A stretch of 64,000 bases of DNA from NCBI RefSeq assembly GCF_028389875.1, contig NC_084669.1:30182567-30246566 (forward strand), in the 5' to 3' direction. This DNA is from Rhea pennata (lineage: Eukaryota > Chordata > Aves > Rheiformes > Rheidae). Shown in pieces: positions 10,601 through 52,400 of this stretch. Both the position numbers and the translations under genes were made by a program. The first letter of the stretch is position 1; every line of letters starts with the position of its first letter. The notes beneath the pieces were generated by a model, which was given only the letters and a program-made list of their open reading frames with translations, had not been told where the DNA came from and ran no database searches.

Positions 10601-11930
10601 GGTAAGACTTGAATCCCGTTTTCCTAAAATACAGCCTCTCCTTGTGATGACCAGGAGCGCGGCACAGCGGCCGTCCGCCGTGTCCCCCGGCCGCGGCGTT
10701 TCCCCCGGCCGCGTTATTCGAGCGGCGGCTCTGCGCGGGGCGCCGGCTCCGCCGCCACCCGCTCCGCTTCCAGGGCCGCCCCGCGCCTCTCCCGGCAGCC
10801 CGGGGCCGCTGCCACCGCCCCTCGACCCCTCCCCGCCGCTCCCGGGACCGCTGCCGCCGCGGCCGGCGGGCAGCCCGCGGGCAGGGCTGTCCGCCCTTTT
10901 CGGGCGCGGTGCGAGAGCTGCTTTCAGAAGCCGCAGGTGTCCCGCCGCGACACAGATTGGCACGGAAGGTAAATCCCTGCTATTTGCCCGAGTCTGGGCT
11001 AAAATGGTCACTGACAGCTTAGCACCTCGCCCTCCGGGGGACCCCCACGCCGGCGCCGCCGGGCAGCCCGAGAGGCAGCGGCTAACCCCGACCTGCGGTA
11101 AAAGGGGCGCGGGGAGCGTGGGCTCCGTGGCAGCTCCTCCATCCTTCCTGGGAGCGGCCGCACGCAGCGAGTTAGGAGCAGTTGTACTGCTGGTCACAAA
11201 GTAAGCGCGGGGCACTGCAAGCCGAGAGGCTCGGCCCGACGCCTTCCCGCCCGCGGGCGCGGAGGGCGGGCGGCAGCGCCTGTTGCACACACTCCCGGGG
11301 CGTGGGGCGTTCCCAGGCCGGGCGGCGCCGGGCGGGGAGGAGCCAGGCTGCAGCGGCGGGGGACGAGCCGCGCTCCGCACGCCCCCCGCCCCAGAGGGGA
11401 CTTGGCCGGGGACGGAGGCGGCGGCCGCGGTACCTTGGACAGAGCCGCCGGGACGCCGCCGCGGAGCTCCGTCGCCGAGCAGGTAGGGGCGGGCGGCTGC
11501 GCGCCCCGCCGGCGCGGCTCGCCCGCCGCCCCGGGCGCGGCACGAAGCGCCGGCGCGGGGAGCCGCCGGCCGGGAGCGGCAGCGGCGCGGGGCGGCGGCG
11601 GTTCCCGCGGGCTCGGCCGGCCGGTCCGCGGCCCTTGTCCCTCGGGGCCGGCGGCAGCCCCGGGGCCGCCCCGTCGCCGCCGCCCGCGGGTCTCGCTTGC
11701 GAGAGGGGCTGTCCCGGCGGTAACGCGTGCGGACGTGTCGGGGCGAGAGAGCCGGGCGCAGGCGGAGAGCTGAGCGCTGCCCGGGAGCCGTGCCGCCCTG
11801 CAGCCGGCGGGGAGCTGACACGAGGCGCTAAGGCGGCTCCGGCTTCCGCAGCAACGCACAAGGCCGTAGCAGCGCGCGCTCTGAGCACAGCTTCCTGATA
11901 ACTTTATTTTCCTGATAACATCGAGATTGT
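10600..11930 (+). promoter_or_regulatory. CpG island between SLC18A3 and the CHAT coding exons: candidate CHAT promoters and first exons
   Basis: About 1.3 kb of dense CpG and GC-box sequence lies 2.5-3.8 kb upstream of the first CHAT coding exon. This is where mammals have the N- and M-type CHAT promoters. Donor-like motifs inside it include GAGCAG|GTAGGG (exon end 11482), GGAAG|GTAAAT (exon end 10968) and ACAAA|GTAAGC (exon end 11200). Each could close a non-coding first exon that splices to 14431. Long ORFs on both strands here are composition artefacts. Which motifs are used cannot be decided without transcripts. Confidence 0.6.
11892..11919 (+). promoter_or_regulatory. Tandem GATA motif (TTCCTGATAAC twice)
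   Basis: The 11-nt word TTCCTGATAAC occurs at 11892-11902 and again at 11909-11919, with a 17-nt period. Each copy holds a GATAA core. It sits at the downstream edge of the CpG island and could bind GATA factors, but no binding evidence exists here. Confidence 0.35.
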
Positions 11931-11970
11931 GAATGAATAGACGGGGGCTAAGCGTAACGCTGCAATGCCA

Positions 11971-11979
11971 TTATATATT
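11971..11979 (+). promoter_or_regulatory. Candidate TATA element downstream of the CpG island
   Basis: TTATATATT lies just downstream of the CpG island and of the tandem GATA motif. It could position a start near 12000 for a further CHAT first exon. A weak donor-like GCT|GTAAAT follows at 12211/12212. This rests on motif and position only. Confidence 0.25.
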
Positions 11980-12239
11980 GCAAGTCGCCTCCCGATCCCC
12001 GACTGTACGGAGAACTCAGCCACAAGCACGTGGGCTGGTTCTGCGAGCCTCTCCCGCCGCCTGCCACAGCAGAGATCAGCCCCCTTTGTTGTGGATTTCG
12101 CCGCCGCTTCGCCGCTTTGAGCTGCGGAGAAGGCCCCCGGCTCCCTTGCCTGCAGCGATGCACAGCCACCGCACTAAGCTGCTCACCACAGCCCTTCAGC
12201 TAAGCCAGCTGTAAATAAAAGCAGCTAGGATTATTTCTT

Positions 12240-14430
12240 TTTTTGCCTAATAACTTTGACAATGCACCTCACAGCTATCCGAGTGAGCAACTTTGAAGTC
12301 ATCTTGAATTTCTCCGGGATTTTCTCTGTGTCAGTTTTTTCCCTGTTCAATATTAAGCAAATTTAGGATTGGGCATGGTACTAAGCTGGCAGTGCTTAAA
12401 CCAGAGACAAAGCTTCAGTTCATCCACATGACAGACAAGTACAGTTTAGGCTGACACTACCACCAAACTCTCTTTGGTTTTGATTTTACAGATATGCGAG
12501 GTTGTTTTATTAATAACATTTCCCAGAAAAACAGAGCCAATATGGACTTTGAGTTAATGTGGGAATTATTGCAGTGTGACAAGAAATGTAAGGAAAGAAG
12601 GAGATAAGAATAAAGAAATAAGAAATAGGGAAAGAAAGAACAAAAGCGCAAGTGAAAAAAATACCAAGCAAGATTATTCCTTTAGGGGAAAAAGGCTTTT
12701 GGGACTCTGAAGACAAAATGGCTTCTCTGTATTTGAACACAGGTCAGAGCTGCGTCTAGCACCTAAACAACTTGGCAAGCCACAGTCTTCTAGGAGTTAG
12801 AGGACCGGTCCTTTATTTGAAATGTTTTGAATCTGTGTTGTTAGGAATTCACTGATATGTGATGAGATTTGTGCAGTACACGAGAGGGAGTTGAGCAGCG
12901 CAGCGGGTTAATGTGGCCTTTCAGCAAGGGAAATAGTCTCTCACCTGTGCCAAAACCCTGAGCAGATGACAGATCAACACGAGTTTGGTATGTGCCTCAT
13001 TGCAGTGCCTGGGGACATCTCTCAATCTTATACAATCTACTTCACAACACATGGCACCACTTGCAGCCAGATCAGGACAGGAGCAACACAGGATGTTCAG
13101 TGATCATGTACCTATTTGCAGAGCTGTGCCAAGTCCGAAAGACTGAAACTACCTTGGGGTGGTTCCTTGGGAAAGGAATAATGCACAATCCCCCGTGTGC
13201 AGCTCTAACCAGGACTGTTCATCTCACTTTCACACATCGTACATTTTCATACAAACCATTTTTAAAAACGTTGCAGAAATAATTCAAGTGCCCTGCATTT
13301 ATAGTCCCAAAGGTTTCATAACAGAAATATAACATTCTTTTCTACTTAGCCAACAGATGTTTGCTTTTATATTTTGCATATCCACAGTGCAAAGTAATTA
13401 AAAACAAAAACATCTGTCTGGACACATGGAAGTTATTCTGCTTTAACTGTACCACTGAAATTGAAGGATAATTTCTTGGTGTGGGCACTACCACACCAGA
13501 AGAAATGTGTGTGCCAGTACAGCTTATTCTTGTACTAAAAAGGAATAAGAGGCATTTGCAGAGGTGAAAACAAGGATAAGCACAGTACCTAGGAGACACA
13601 AGTGGAATTATTTGCTCTGTCATGGGCAACTTAAGTGACTTTTGGCAGATTAAGTAGTCTCCCTGGATAGGTCTCTGCCATTTGGAAAGACTACTCCGCG
13701 GAGTAGCAGAAGCACAGCACATGGCACCTCTCCCAGTCACCCTGCTGCTGACGAGCTGCACTCAGCCCACCCACCTGCCTGGAGCTGCTGTGGCCCCAGG
13801 CCCCACGAGCACCTGCACCCTGCAAGCTTCTAGCATGTGCTGGGCAGAAGGCACATCTCCATTAAGCCCCTGTTTCATAGCTCTTGCATCTTTAAAGTAG
13901 AGACAACAGCATTTCACTGTGTCTGCGTAGAACTTCACTGCGTAGAACTGCGCAGTAATAAATACATTTAAAGACTGGTGCTCTGAGATAAAATGGTATG
14001 AGGATGGCACGTAAGAACCTTAGACAGATAACTGCAGCCTTACTATGACCTATGCTGATGTAAGTGCATCCAAAGAAAAGTTACCTCCTTCTTCCAGCTA
14101 ATGAACAGTAGTAACACAAACGTATGTGCAGATCACAGCAAGATACATTGCAAAGTAAATTAGAGGGACAAAATAAACCATGTTGAGAAGGGACCATTTA
14201 TGTGCATCAGATAGTTCTGGATAAAGAAATTTATAGCAAAATAAGACAAATAGAATGTCAGAGTAATCTCCACAGGGCTTAGTTCAGTAGTTTCGAAAGC
14301 AATATTTCTATTTCTCTTCAGTTTTGCGTTCTGAATCTTCTGTGTATGCTTGCGCAGGGAATATTCCCTGTGTACATTTTGATTGTAAATAATGGCTACT
14401 GACTGGACTTTAAATCTTTTCTTTTTCCAG
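12240..14430. other. CHAT: Intronic DNA upstream of the first CHAT coding exon
   Basis: This AT-rich sequence has no supported gene or repeat. It is inferred to be intron joining the alternative 5' exons to the exon at 14431. Confidence 0.5.
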
Positions 14431-14512
14431 AACTGAGGTGTGAGGCTCCATAAGTGCTCCCAAGTGGCTTCAATTTCTGTCTTCAACAAAAGATATCAAA
14501 CGAAATGCAGGA
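14431..14512 (+). other. CHAT: CHAT 5' UTR part of the first coding exon
   Basis: A strong acceptor (pyrimidine tract ending CTTTTTCCAG) ends at 14430. The 82-nt leader has an in-frame TGA at 14441-14443, 24 codons before the start ATG, so no upstream exon can extend the protein through this exon. An ATG at 14505 opens a short ORF that overlaps the real start. Confidence 0.7.
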
Positions 14513-44832
<30,320 letters not shown>

Positions 44833-47800
44833 CAGGCTGTGAGAGTTATTCTCCTGAACCCGCCTCATGAGAAAACAAGACACAGTTGTTCAAAAGCAAG
44901 ATAATACAAGTAATATATTAGTGTACAGCCAAAATATAATTTCTTTTACATTGTTACCAACATTTAAACCTTACAAAATGCTAAAGCTTCCATTTCTTGC
45001 TTAAGAGTCAGTAAAAAGGTTTGTTTCATCTGCCAAAATGAAGAAGGCAGTAACATGAGTGTGTGTGGTACAACCATTTCTAATCATCACTGACCATCTA
45101 ATCTGGCCATTTTACCATCTAAAAGAAATTGAATAAGTTTGTATATGTCATGAATAAAATATTAAGGCACACTGACTTAACATCCCCTACAAGTAGTTCT
45201 AAAACATTCACATCTATTCTTGCAAAGTTTGCATGTAAAGAAAAAAAGAATCCCCTCTATCAAGAATGTTGAGCATAATATGTAAGTAATAGGCTGATGC
45301 CATTAAATCTAAAAATTTTGCATGAAGAGTATTTAATACTGTATGCTATTTCCTACATCCAAAAGATGTACTCTGGTAATGTCACCTAAAAAAGCAGATC
45401 ATTTTTAACGTGGCTACTGTACATTTCCACAAACAGCAACAGATTTTAGGAAAATTACAGGCATGTCTGCATGTTTCCCCAGCTCAAAAATGATGCAGAA
45501 ACAGTTAACCTTTATTCTAGTTGGTGCTGGCCCCAAACCAAGCACCTTCACATGTATGCTCTACTTACACTAGAAGAGGTCCATGCAGAAAACAGCATAC
45601 TGGAGATAAGACCCATCAAAGACAGCTGCAAGTTTTTTGTTCATAATAAATTGACTTAATTATTTCTTTCAATAAGTGGGCAAAATTCAGTCTGACAGAG
45701 AGGCAAAGCACAAAGCGTAAGTGCAATTCAATCCCACTTAAGAGCTCTTCATCTGCACAGGAATGAATTTAGTCACTGTGACTAACAAGAACTGTATGCA
45801 ACCACACAAAATCAAAGAGCAGTAAGTAACTAGAATCCAGAGGCAAGCAGATAGAGATGCTTGCAAGATATGGAAGTCTCTAAGCTAGAACTATAGATAA
45901 CAGTTCAAGAGTACCAGTACTTATTTCAGCTTTGGATCATCCCACTTGAGAGGAGTTTATATTTTATATTTTTTAATATTAGATATAGTGTATCATATTC
46001 TGCAAGATAGAGTAAATTAAACAGGAAAAATAATATAGCACCTGAATACTTTCTATATTCTGGGAGTGTTATCTTGAGGCTTCTCTCATTATCTAATTCC
46101 CAACAATCCCTCTAAGAACTGATATTTTCAGTTACCTTTTCTCAAGCTGAAATATGCTGGCTTGCTTAGAGATTTTCAGTCCTACTTGTTAGAATTTAGT
46201 CACTAACTATACACACTTACTAACTAAATTTGGTGCAGACCCTTTATAAGGCAAGCTGGAACACACTCAGTAGTCCAGCCAGGGACTGTTTACTTGCCTA
46301 TAGAAAAGCAGAGACTTTCTTTTTAATTCCACCTGCAGATTGAATAATCACATGCTTAAGTACTCACGGGCCTAAAAGCAAGACAGTATATTTATTACAA
46401 TAAACTGGTTAGAGAGATGCAGAGATCTTTTCTGTCCACAAAGTCTAGATAGTGATTCAGTACCGTATATATGTCCTTGCTTATTTTAATGCCTCTTTGG
46501 AGTCATATACATGCAATTGTCTGCTGGATAAAGTATAGCCACAAGCCCTTATATTAAAGCACAGCGGGCCTGATAATCAGTTGGAACAAGTCAGCTACAT
46601 TGGAGTAAACCAAGTATGTTGATTTACAGTGACTGAGGGCTGGACTTACACTTTTAAAGTTAATGTGTTAATTTAAAATATGTATATTTCATTATTCCCT
46701 TAAATATCGTTCAAGCAATAGTAAATACAGAATCTATTTTTAGATTATGTAAAAAAGGTATAAAATCTGTCCTAAAAATAGAATTTTTTAAAAAGTAGTA
46801 TGTTAGTCAAACCAAGTGTTCACTTAATGAATATACTGTTCAAATTATGACTTTAAATTCTGCTTCTATACTGTAATTCTGAAACTTATTTTGAAATATT
46901 CCCAGTAATTTTGCTTTGGTTTTTATTATGTCACTACAAAGGCATTCTGCACTTTTAACACATGTGTAGCACTACAATCTCAGGATTTTGTTCACAGAAC
47001 TATAAGTGTGAAATGATGACCACACTTTATGTGTATAAAAATATTGTGAGTAGTTATTTGATTATTAATTTACTTCTACTGAAATAGTTTTTTTATATTC
47101 TACTTTGACAGATATTAATATTATTTGCAAATATTACTGGTATATTTTTATTTTACCTCTCTAGCTGGAATTTTAAAATTAGCTCACACACTGTACTCAA
47201 CAAACAATCACTGAAAATTTAGGCTGAAACTCAAGACTACATATGAAATATTATACCAGTTTATCACTAAGTAGAAAAGACCATTTTTTGTCTACAGCTG
47301 CAATAACAAGTGTTTTAGATGCTGTTATTAGCGGTGAAAAATACTGACGTCATGTTTTTCACTTGGGTGAAAAAGCAGGGAGCACCCATATGTCCTATTT
47401 ATTTAGCTAACCATTCCATACATAGAGATTTGCTGGTTTTAGTATTTGCTTTAGTTTTCATATCATTCCATTGAAATAAGTCACTCAACTCACTGAACTT
47501 AGTCACTCCAGAGGAAAACATTCAACTACGTGCTTAACCTTAGTTGTTACTCATGGTAAAAGTAATATATGCAAAGCACCTTACTTCAGACACAGCTCAG
47601 GTATGATGAAACGAGAGAGTGTTGAATAAATTCAAGATAGATAAAATTCACAGTGCAGAGCATTACAAACTTACCCTCCGCATGTCAGCAGGAGCTTTGT
47701 AACGGGACTGTGCTTCTTCTCAGCTACCCCAGTCACCTGCACCTGTGTGGTACAATCCCATGCTGCAGCTGCCTATGTTAAGGATATCAGGAAATAGTTT

Positions 47801-48540
47801 TCTTAGGTACCTTTTCAAAATTAATGATATTAGATAAATGAAGTTCTCTGCTGAGGTTTTAAAATATACAATCTGTATATATAGGGAAATCAAACAGGAA
47901 GTTTTAAAAATGTTTCTAATTGGAAAACTATGGAATGGATATTTAAAATGGTAGAAAATCTCAATTAACCAAGTGTAATTATGTTAATGTACCAAGTGGC
48001 AATGATTTAAACCTTTTGCTTGAGACAAATTCACTGCAAGAGTTTTAAGATGGTAATTATTTCATGCTATACACTGGTATACACATGCGTACATACAACA
48101 CTGGGATACAGGACTTAAAGCAGATTTTTGTGAATGTCAGTATTCACAGTGAACAAAAGCAAAAGAAACTTGACTTCAGAACAGTGCTGTGTATTAAGGG
48201 TCTAAGTACCTCATAGCATTCATTTTGAGCATTGTCGAAGACCTTATGCTATCTGTAAATAAAATAGGACATATTATGACAATATAGCTGAACTTCTGGT
48301 GTATAAGTTACAGAGGACATAAAAATATTTTAGTGATATTTTATTTTTGTAAAATAGTGTAGATTTACGATAAATGTAAATGTGTATTCATAGCGCACAC
48401 GGCTTTGTTTTGTGCTTTACTGAATATGGTATTTATCTGCCTCTATATTCATATATATATATATGTGTAACTTGAAGTGAAGGATACCCTGGTACTATGA
48501 ATTCACCTTAAAGACACAGGTTCAGAGCAAATAAAAACCG
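44833..48540 (+). other. CHAT: CHAT 3' UTR and intergenic DNA
   Basis: AT-rich DNA follows the CHAT stop. Canonical AATAAA hexamers lie at 45153-45158, 45645-45650, 46399-46404, 48258-48263 and 48530-48535. The first gives a UTR of about 0.35 kb. The last lies at the edge of the next CpG island and would give about 3.7 kb. No gene was seen. Confidence 0.6.
45153..45158 (+). terminator. First candidate CHAT polyadenylation signal
   Basis: This is the first AATAAA after the CHAT stop, about 320 nt downstream. Four more occur before 48540, so the real 3' end is uncertain. Confidence 0.4.
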
Positions 48541-48666
48541 TCGCAGAAAGGTCTCGTTGCCGCTTCCTGTCCCGCAGGTCACCAGGCTGGGAGGAGCCCC
48601 GCGGCGGCCGGGGCTCGCCGCAGGGAAGGCGCTGAGGGGGGGGGGGGCGTGCCGCTCGCGCCGCGC

Positions 48667-48686
48667 CTAACGGTCGCTAACGGTCG
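48667..48686 (+). promoter_or_regulatory. Two phased TAACGG motifs (MYB-like)
   Basis: CTAACGGTCG occurs twice in direct tandem, placing TAACGG at 48668-48673 and 48678-48683, exactly one helical turn apart. TAACGG is a known MYB-family core. The sites lie about 40-50 bp upstream of the start ATG. Binding is inference. Confidence 0.4.
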
Positions 48687-48720
48687 CGGCGCGCGCCTCG
48701 CCTCGCCTCGCCTCAGCCCC

Positions 48721-48817
48721 ATGCCGCGGCGCGCGCAGGTGACGGTGCGGCACGGGCCGGCGCGGGGCCGCGGCGGGGCGCCGCGACACGGCGGCTGCCG
48801 CCTGCAGGGCCTGCGAG
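48721..48817 (+). CDS. C10orf53: C10orf53 homologue exon 1 (residues 1-33)
   Basis: This GC-rich exon ends CTGCGAG|GTGCGC in phase 1. The ATG context is weak (C at -3), but it matches the family start and length. Residues 14-27 are replaced by Arg/Gly/Ala-rich sequence compared with human. Confidence 0.85.
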
Positions 48818-51800
48818 GTGCGCGGAGCCGCTTGCAGCCGGCGGGGGCGGGGGAGTTGGGTTCCCCCCGGCGCGGGGGTCGCGGGTCAGCGCGGAGGAGG
48901 AGCGGGCGCTGCTGCGGCGGTGCCCGGCGCCGCGGCGAGTCTCCGGCCGGGAGCTGAGCGGGACGTGCCGCTCTCAGCGCTTTGGCTGGGAAAGGCCTTA
49001 CCGAAGGGCTGCAGTGGTGGAGGGCCACTCACGGGGCTGGTGGATACCGTGGAAGCCGTGTGAGCAGCCCATTCATTTTTTTTTTTAAAAAAGGAAAATG
49101 AAGTAAGAAGTACTTTAATACCCTATTTTTGCCTTATTCATCATGAATCAAGAATTTCTGTAGTCTATTTTATGTTTATTAGGGAATGAGTATTAGATCT
49201 CCATCTTAATGCTTTCCTTCTGTATGAGGATACACAATAAAAATTTCTGCCTAACAAAACCCATCAAAAGTTGCCAGCTCAAGAGAATTGTATGTATGGG
49301 ATCTAAAGTGTTCCGGTAAGTTAAATTCTATGATTACAAGTGCTTTAGACCACGTGCATATAACAAAAAGGTAAGCAAACGCAGTATCAGACAGATCACT
49401 GTTGGCTTGATAACGGAAGCTAACATAATACAATAATACAGTAGTATACTGTAATACAATATGTATATACTACTGACAATTCATTCAAAACATCTGCCTG
49501 AGATTACTCAGTCATTTAAATACACATGTGATACGGATTAGGGAAGAACAGGCCTTAAACTATTGAAACCAGTGTCTTGGTGAGCCATCCCTCTTAAGGA
49601 TGAATTTAGAACTAGCAGTACAAAGATTTCATCTCTCTCATCCATTTTAAAGATATGAATTAATTATCAGAGGTTGGCATTAAAATTTCCTAGAAAGCAG
49701 TTAGAATTGTCTAATGAAGGTTCTGCTCATCTGTCAAAAAAACACTGGAAATTCAAGGAATGCTACTGGACTCCTTTCTGAGTCATTTTCTGTAGTTTTT
49801 CAGTGAGTTAAATTAAAATACTGCAATCAGTTTTCACAGGGGGATGCAGTCAGGCTGTATGTTTGAGCCATGCAAGTTCCAGTGGGGAAATGCCCACCCT
49901 TACCTATCATACAACTACAATGAGCTAGGATAATGAAAGTGGTGCTTCTACCTACGTTTCTTTTAAAAGATGGGCCAAAATAACTGATCTGTATTGTCAG
50001 CACATGGACTCAGCCTTGACAAATAATTGATAAGAACCTGAAAAGGTGAAAGAAATACAGAAATCTTCTTCTGCCTTGTAAAACAAGTCTATGGAATAAG
50101 ATGACTCAAAAAGAAATTTAAACCTATGGGGCCCAAGCAGACCCCTATGGTATTTATGTGCTGCTGGAGTTGCATTATCAGCCAGTTCATCTACTTCCCC
50201 CGTTCTGATTAATTTACAGCAATGCTATACAAGTACTGTAAGAAACCCCAAACAAGTCTAATGTACCTAAACAGATACATAGTTTAAGAGAGGATTTTGT
50301 CCCTTTTAGTTTGATTCTCAGAAAGCTTCACAAAGTCTCGAGCCTTTAACTGTACTGAGGAATTACTCTTCAAGGAGAAGTGAAATGAATTATGCGTCAA
50401 TGAACAAGTGGGTTATCAAGGTTGTTCCAGCTGTTCTATAGCACCATCCTAACCTTTATGGGAGATTTCTTTTGAATTTCATTTTATTCCCTGGTATTTA
50501 TAAATAAATACACTGTGTGTCTTATAGCTGCTGTGCCAGTTAATAGCAAATACAAGTGCATAATGAATTTCTTGCCTTTTATGAAACCGCTAGAACTAGA
50601 AATGACAGAGGGTGGAGGTTTAATTCAAAGGAGATCCATTAATGTAATAATAGTGAAGTCAGAAATTAGAGCTGATAGGATTGTAGGGAGTTTTGTACAG
50701 CACTTAACAATGCTGACACTATTATTTGCTCTGTGGTCTCGTAAGCTCTAAAACTGATGAGTTCACAGCAAACCAAGCAAATGATAGTACATCTCACTGC
50801 TTCCCTGCTCTTTTGCAGCTGTTTTGGAAGCAGATGGACATGAACTTACTCTAGAAGAAATACCAGACTGGAATACTGTGGAACTTACAGTAAATGGGGA
50901 GACTGTATTTTGCTGCAACATCAATGACCTGGACTTTGGTGAGTACAAAGGTTTAATCAGACCACTCTCTCTCTCTGAAAACACTTAGATTTTGAAATGA
51001 GTATTTCCTAAGACATAAACAGTCCGACTTTTGTCAACATTGTCACTTCACAGTTCTGCAGTACTTTCTATTTGAGGTTTTTGAAGTGCACAAGGCAGTG
51101 CTTGGAACTTGAGATGCCACTACTCAGCACCTTTCCCCAGGCTCCAGTGTACAATCACAAGCAAGCCACTTACGTTTCAGCCCACAGGCATATTAGGGCA
51201 CTATTCTCCATTCAAAATAACAAATACCTTTCTATGCTTGGGCTTTAGCTTCTTTGTTTTTTCAGCCTCCTTATTTTGGTGCTTCACTGACAGCAGTTTT
51301 TTAATTAAAATTTTTGCTGCAGGAGAGACAAGAAGCTTGAGGGCTTAAGTTTTCGCATTTTCTATTCTACTGGCAGCCAAAGAAAGGCTGACAGCCACTG
51401 CTTCTCCCCTCCTCACTGTTCAAGAGCCTGTTTAGGGCCAGGAAAGGAGGACTTGTGGAGGGAAAGCAGAAAATTGACTGACTATAAAGGCATTTCCAAC
51501 AGCACAGCTTGATTGGTTTCACCTTCTTGCAAAGAAACTAGACAGACCAGCAACTGAAAGGTTCCATTTGTTGTCTTTCTGGAAATTTCTGCCAAAAAAA
51601 TACAACTTTTTGGTCACAGCTCAAGACAGTGTATACTAGTGTGCATATGTGTTCTCTCTCTCCCTCTCTTTCTCTTGTTTATTGAATCACCTGCAGTGCT
51701 GCATCCACTTCTTGCTCTGCTTCCAATCCAAATCAATGCTGAAACAATCTCAGATTATGCAGCTAAAAAGGATAGAGCCAATCTGGGTCAAAGCACCATA

Positions 51801-51962
51801 AGGGAGAATGCAAAGAAATGTGGATGCTACAATAATGAATACTAATGCAAAATAAGAATAAATTTACTTGCGTATAAGTTGTGTTTTTCTCCTTTAGGAG
51901 GTGATGGCAAGTTGGATCCACTCTGTGAAGAAGCCAGAAAAGCAGTATTGAATGCTTACTGA
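48721..51962 (+). CDS. C10orf53: UPF0728 family protein, C10orf53 homologue (3 exons, 93 aa)
   Basis: Coding exons 48721-48817, 50819-50938 and 51898-51962 join in phase (1, then 1) to 282 nt and 93 aa, the length of human C10orf53. Exon 1 starts MPRRAQVTVRHGP and ends CRLQGLR, aligning with the human MPKNAVVILRYGP and RLQGLQ. Exon 2 gives AVLEADGHELTLEEIPDW and VNGETVFCCNINDLDF. Exon 3 gives GGDGKLDPLCEEARKAVLNAY, almost as in human. Introns are G|GTGCGC...TTTTGCAG and G|GTGAGT...CCTTTAG. The molecular function of the family is not known. It lies downstream of CHAT in the same direction, as in mammals, but from its own CpG island. The middle of exon 1 is strongly diverged and Arg/Gly-rich, unlike the well-conserved exons 2 and 3. 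Confidence 0.92.
48818..50818 (+). other. C10orf53: Intron 1 of the C10orf53 homologue
   Basis: It starts in the CpG island and becomes AT-rich after about 49050. No other gene was seen. Confidence 0.75.
50819..50938 (+). CDS. C10orf53: C10orf53 homologue exon 2 (residues 33-73)
   Basis: It encodes AVLEADGHELTLEEIPDW through CCNINDLDF. The acceptor is CCCTGCTCTTTTGCAG and the donor TTTG|GTGAGT. Confidence 0.95.
50939..51897 (+). other. C10orf53: Intron 2 of the C10orf53 homologue
   Basis: No gene or distinct repeat beyond a CT-rich run near 51652-51676. Confidence 0.8.
51898..51962 (+). CDS. C10orf53: C10orf53 homologue exon 3 (residues 73-93 and stop)
   Basis: It encodes GDGKLDPLCEEARKAVLNAY before TGA 51960-51962. 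This C-terminus is the most conserved part of UPF0728 proteins. Confidence 0.96.
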
Positions 51963-52400
51963 TTTACAGGGACACATTCTCTTTTACTCTTTTTTTTTTT
52001 TTTTTTTTGTCAGGCAATTTATTTACATTACAAATGTACTAGAAATGTCAGGATACAATGGTTCCTTACACTTCTATGTCTTTTATTAAGCCTCTAGATA
52101 ATCTTATTTGTTGGATCCATTTGTCAACCAAGTATCAATATACTAACTTTTCCAAAACCAGTCATATGTTACCAACCTGAATGTTATAGATTTGTGTAGA
52201 ACTGAGTCACATGTAATTCTAGTAATTTGATTTTGATAAGAAGAATCAAACTCCTGAATATTTTGCATTCTTTCAACTTTTAGGAAGTTTCCTATGTTAA
52301 AGACACCATTTGAAAGTCATTCACACGTGAAAATCAACCCAAACATTTGACTTTATGGAAGTGTAATAAAGAGATGCTCTATTATCTCTAATTTTTAGGC
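51963..52400 (+). other. C10orf53: 3' UTR of the C10orf53 homologue
   Basis: AT-rich sequence with a T run (about 51990-52008) and AATAAA at 52365-52370. A second AATAAA lies at 52794-52799. Confidence 0.6.
52365..52370 (+). terminator. Candidate polyadenylation signal of the C10orf53 homologue
   Basis: AATAAA about 400 nt after the stop, followed by a T-rich stretch. Confidence 0.5.

Larger units (their letters stand above)
48550..49000 (+). promoter_or_regulatory. CpG island promoter of the C10orf53 homologue
   Basis: A GC- and CpG-dense block starts abruptly after the AT-rich CHAT 3' flank and covers the leader, first exon and start of the first intron of the UPF0728 gene. It contains a long G run near 48636-48647, a 10-bp repeat CTAACGGTCG twice (48667-48686) and a CCTCG pentamer run just before the ATG. 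Confidence 0.75.

Noticed and set aside
10487-11898. Long ORFs (200-444 codons) on both strands of the second CpG island
   Set aside because: Stop codons are rare in such GC-rich DNA. The products are Pro/Arg/Ala/Gly low-complexity with no family resemblance.
6540-11930. RE1/NRSE silencer as known from mammalian cholinergic loci
   Set aside because: I looked for the 21-bp consensus on both strands and found only half-site resemblances such as CTGTCC near 9110 and 11710. A weight-matrix scan would be needed.
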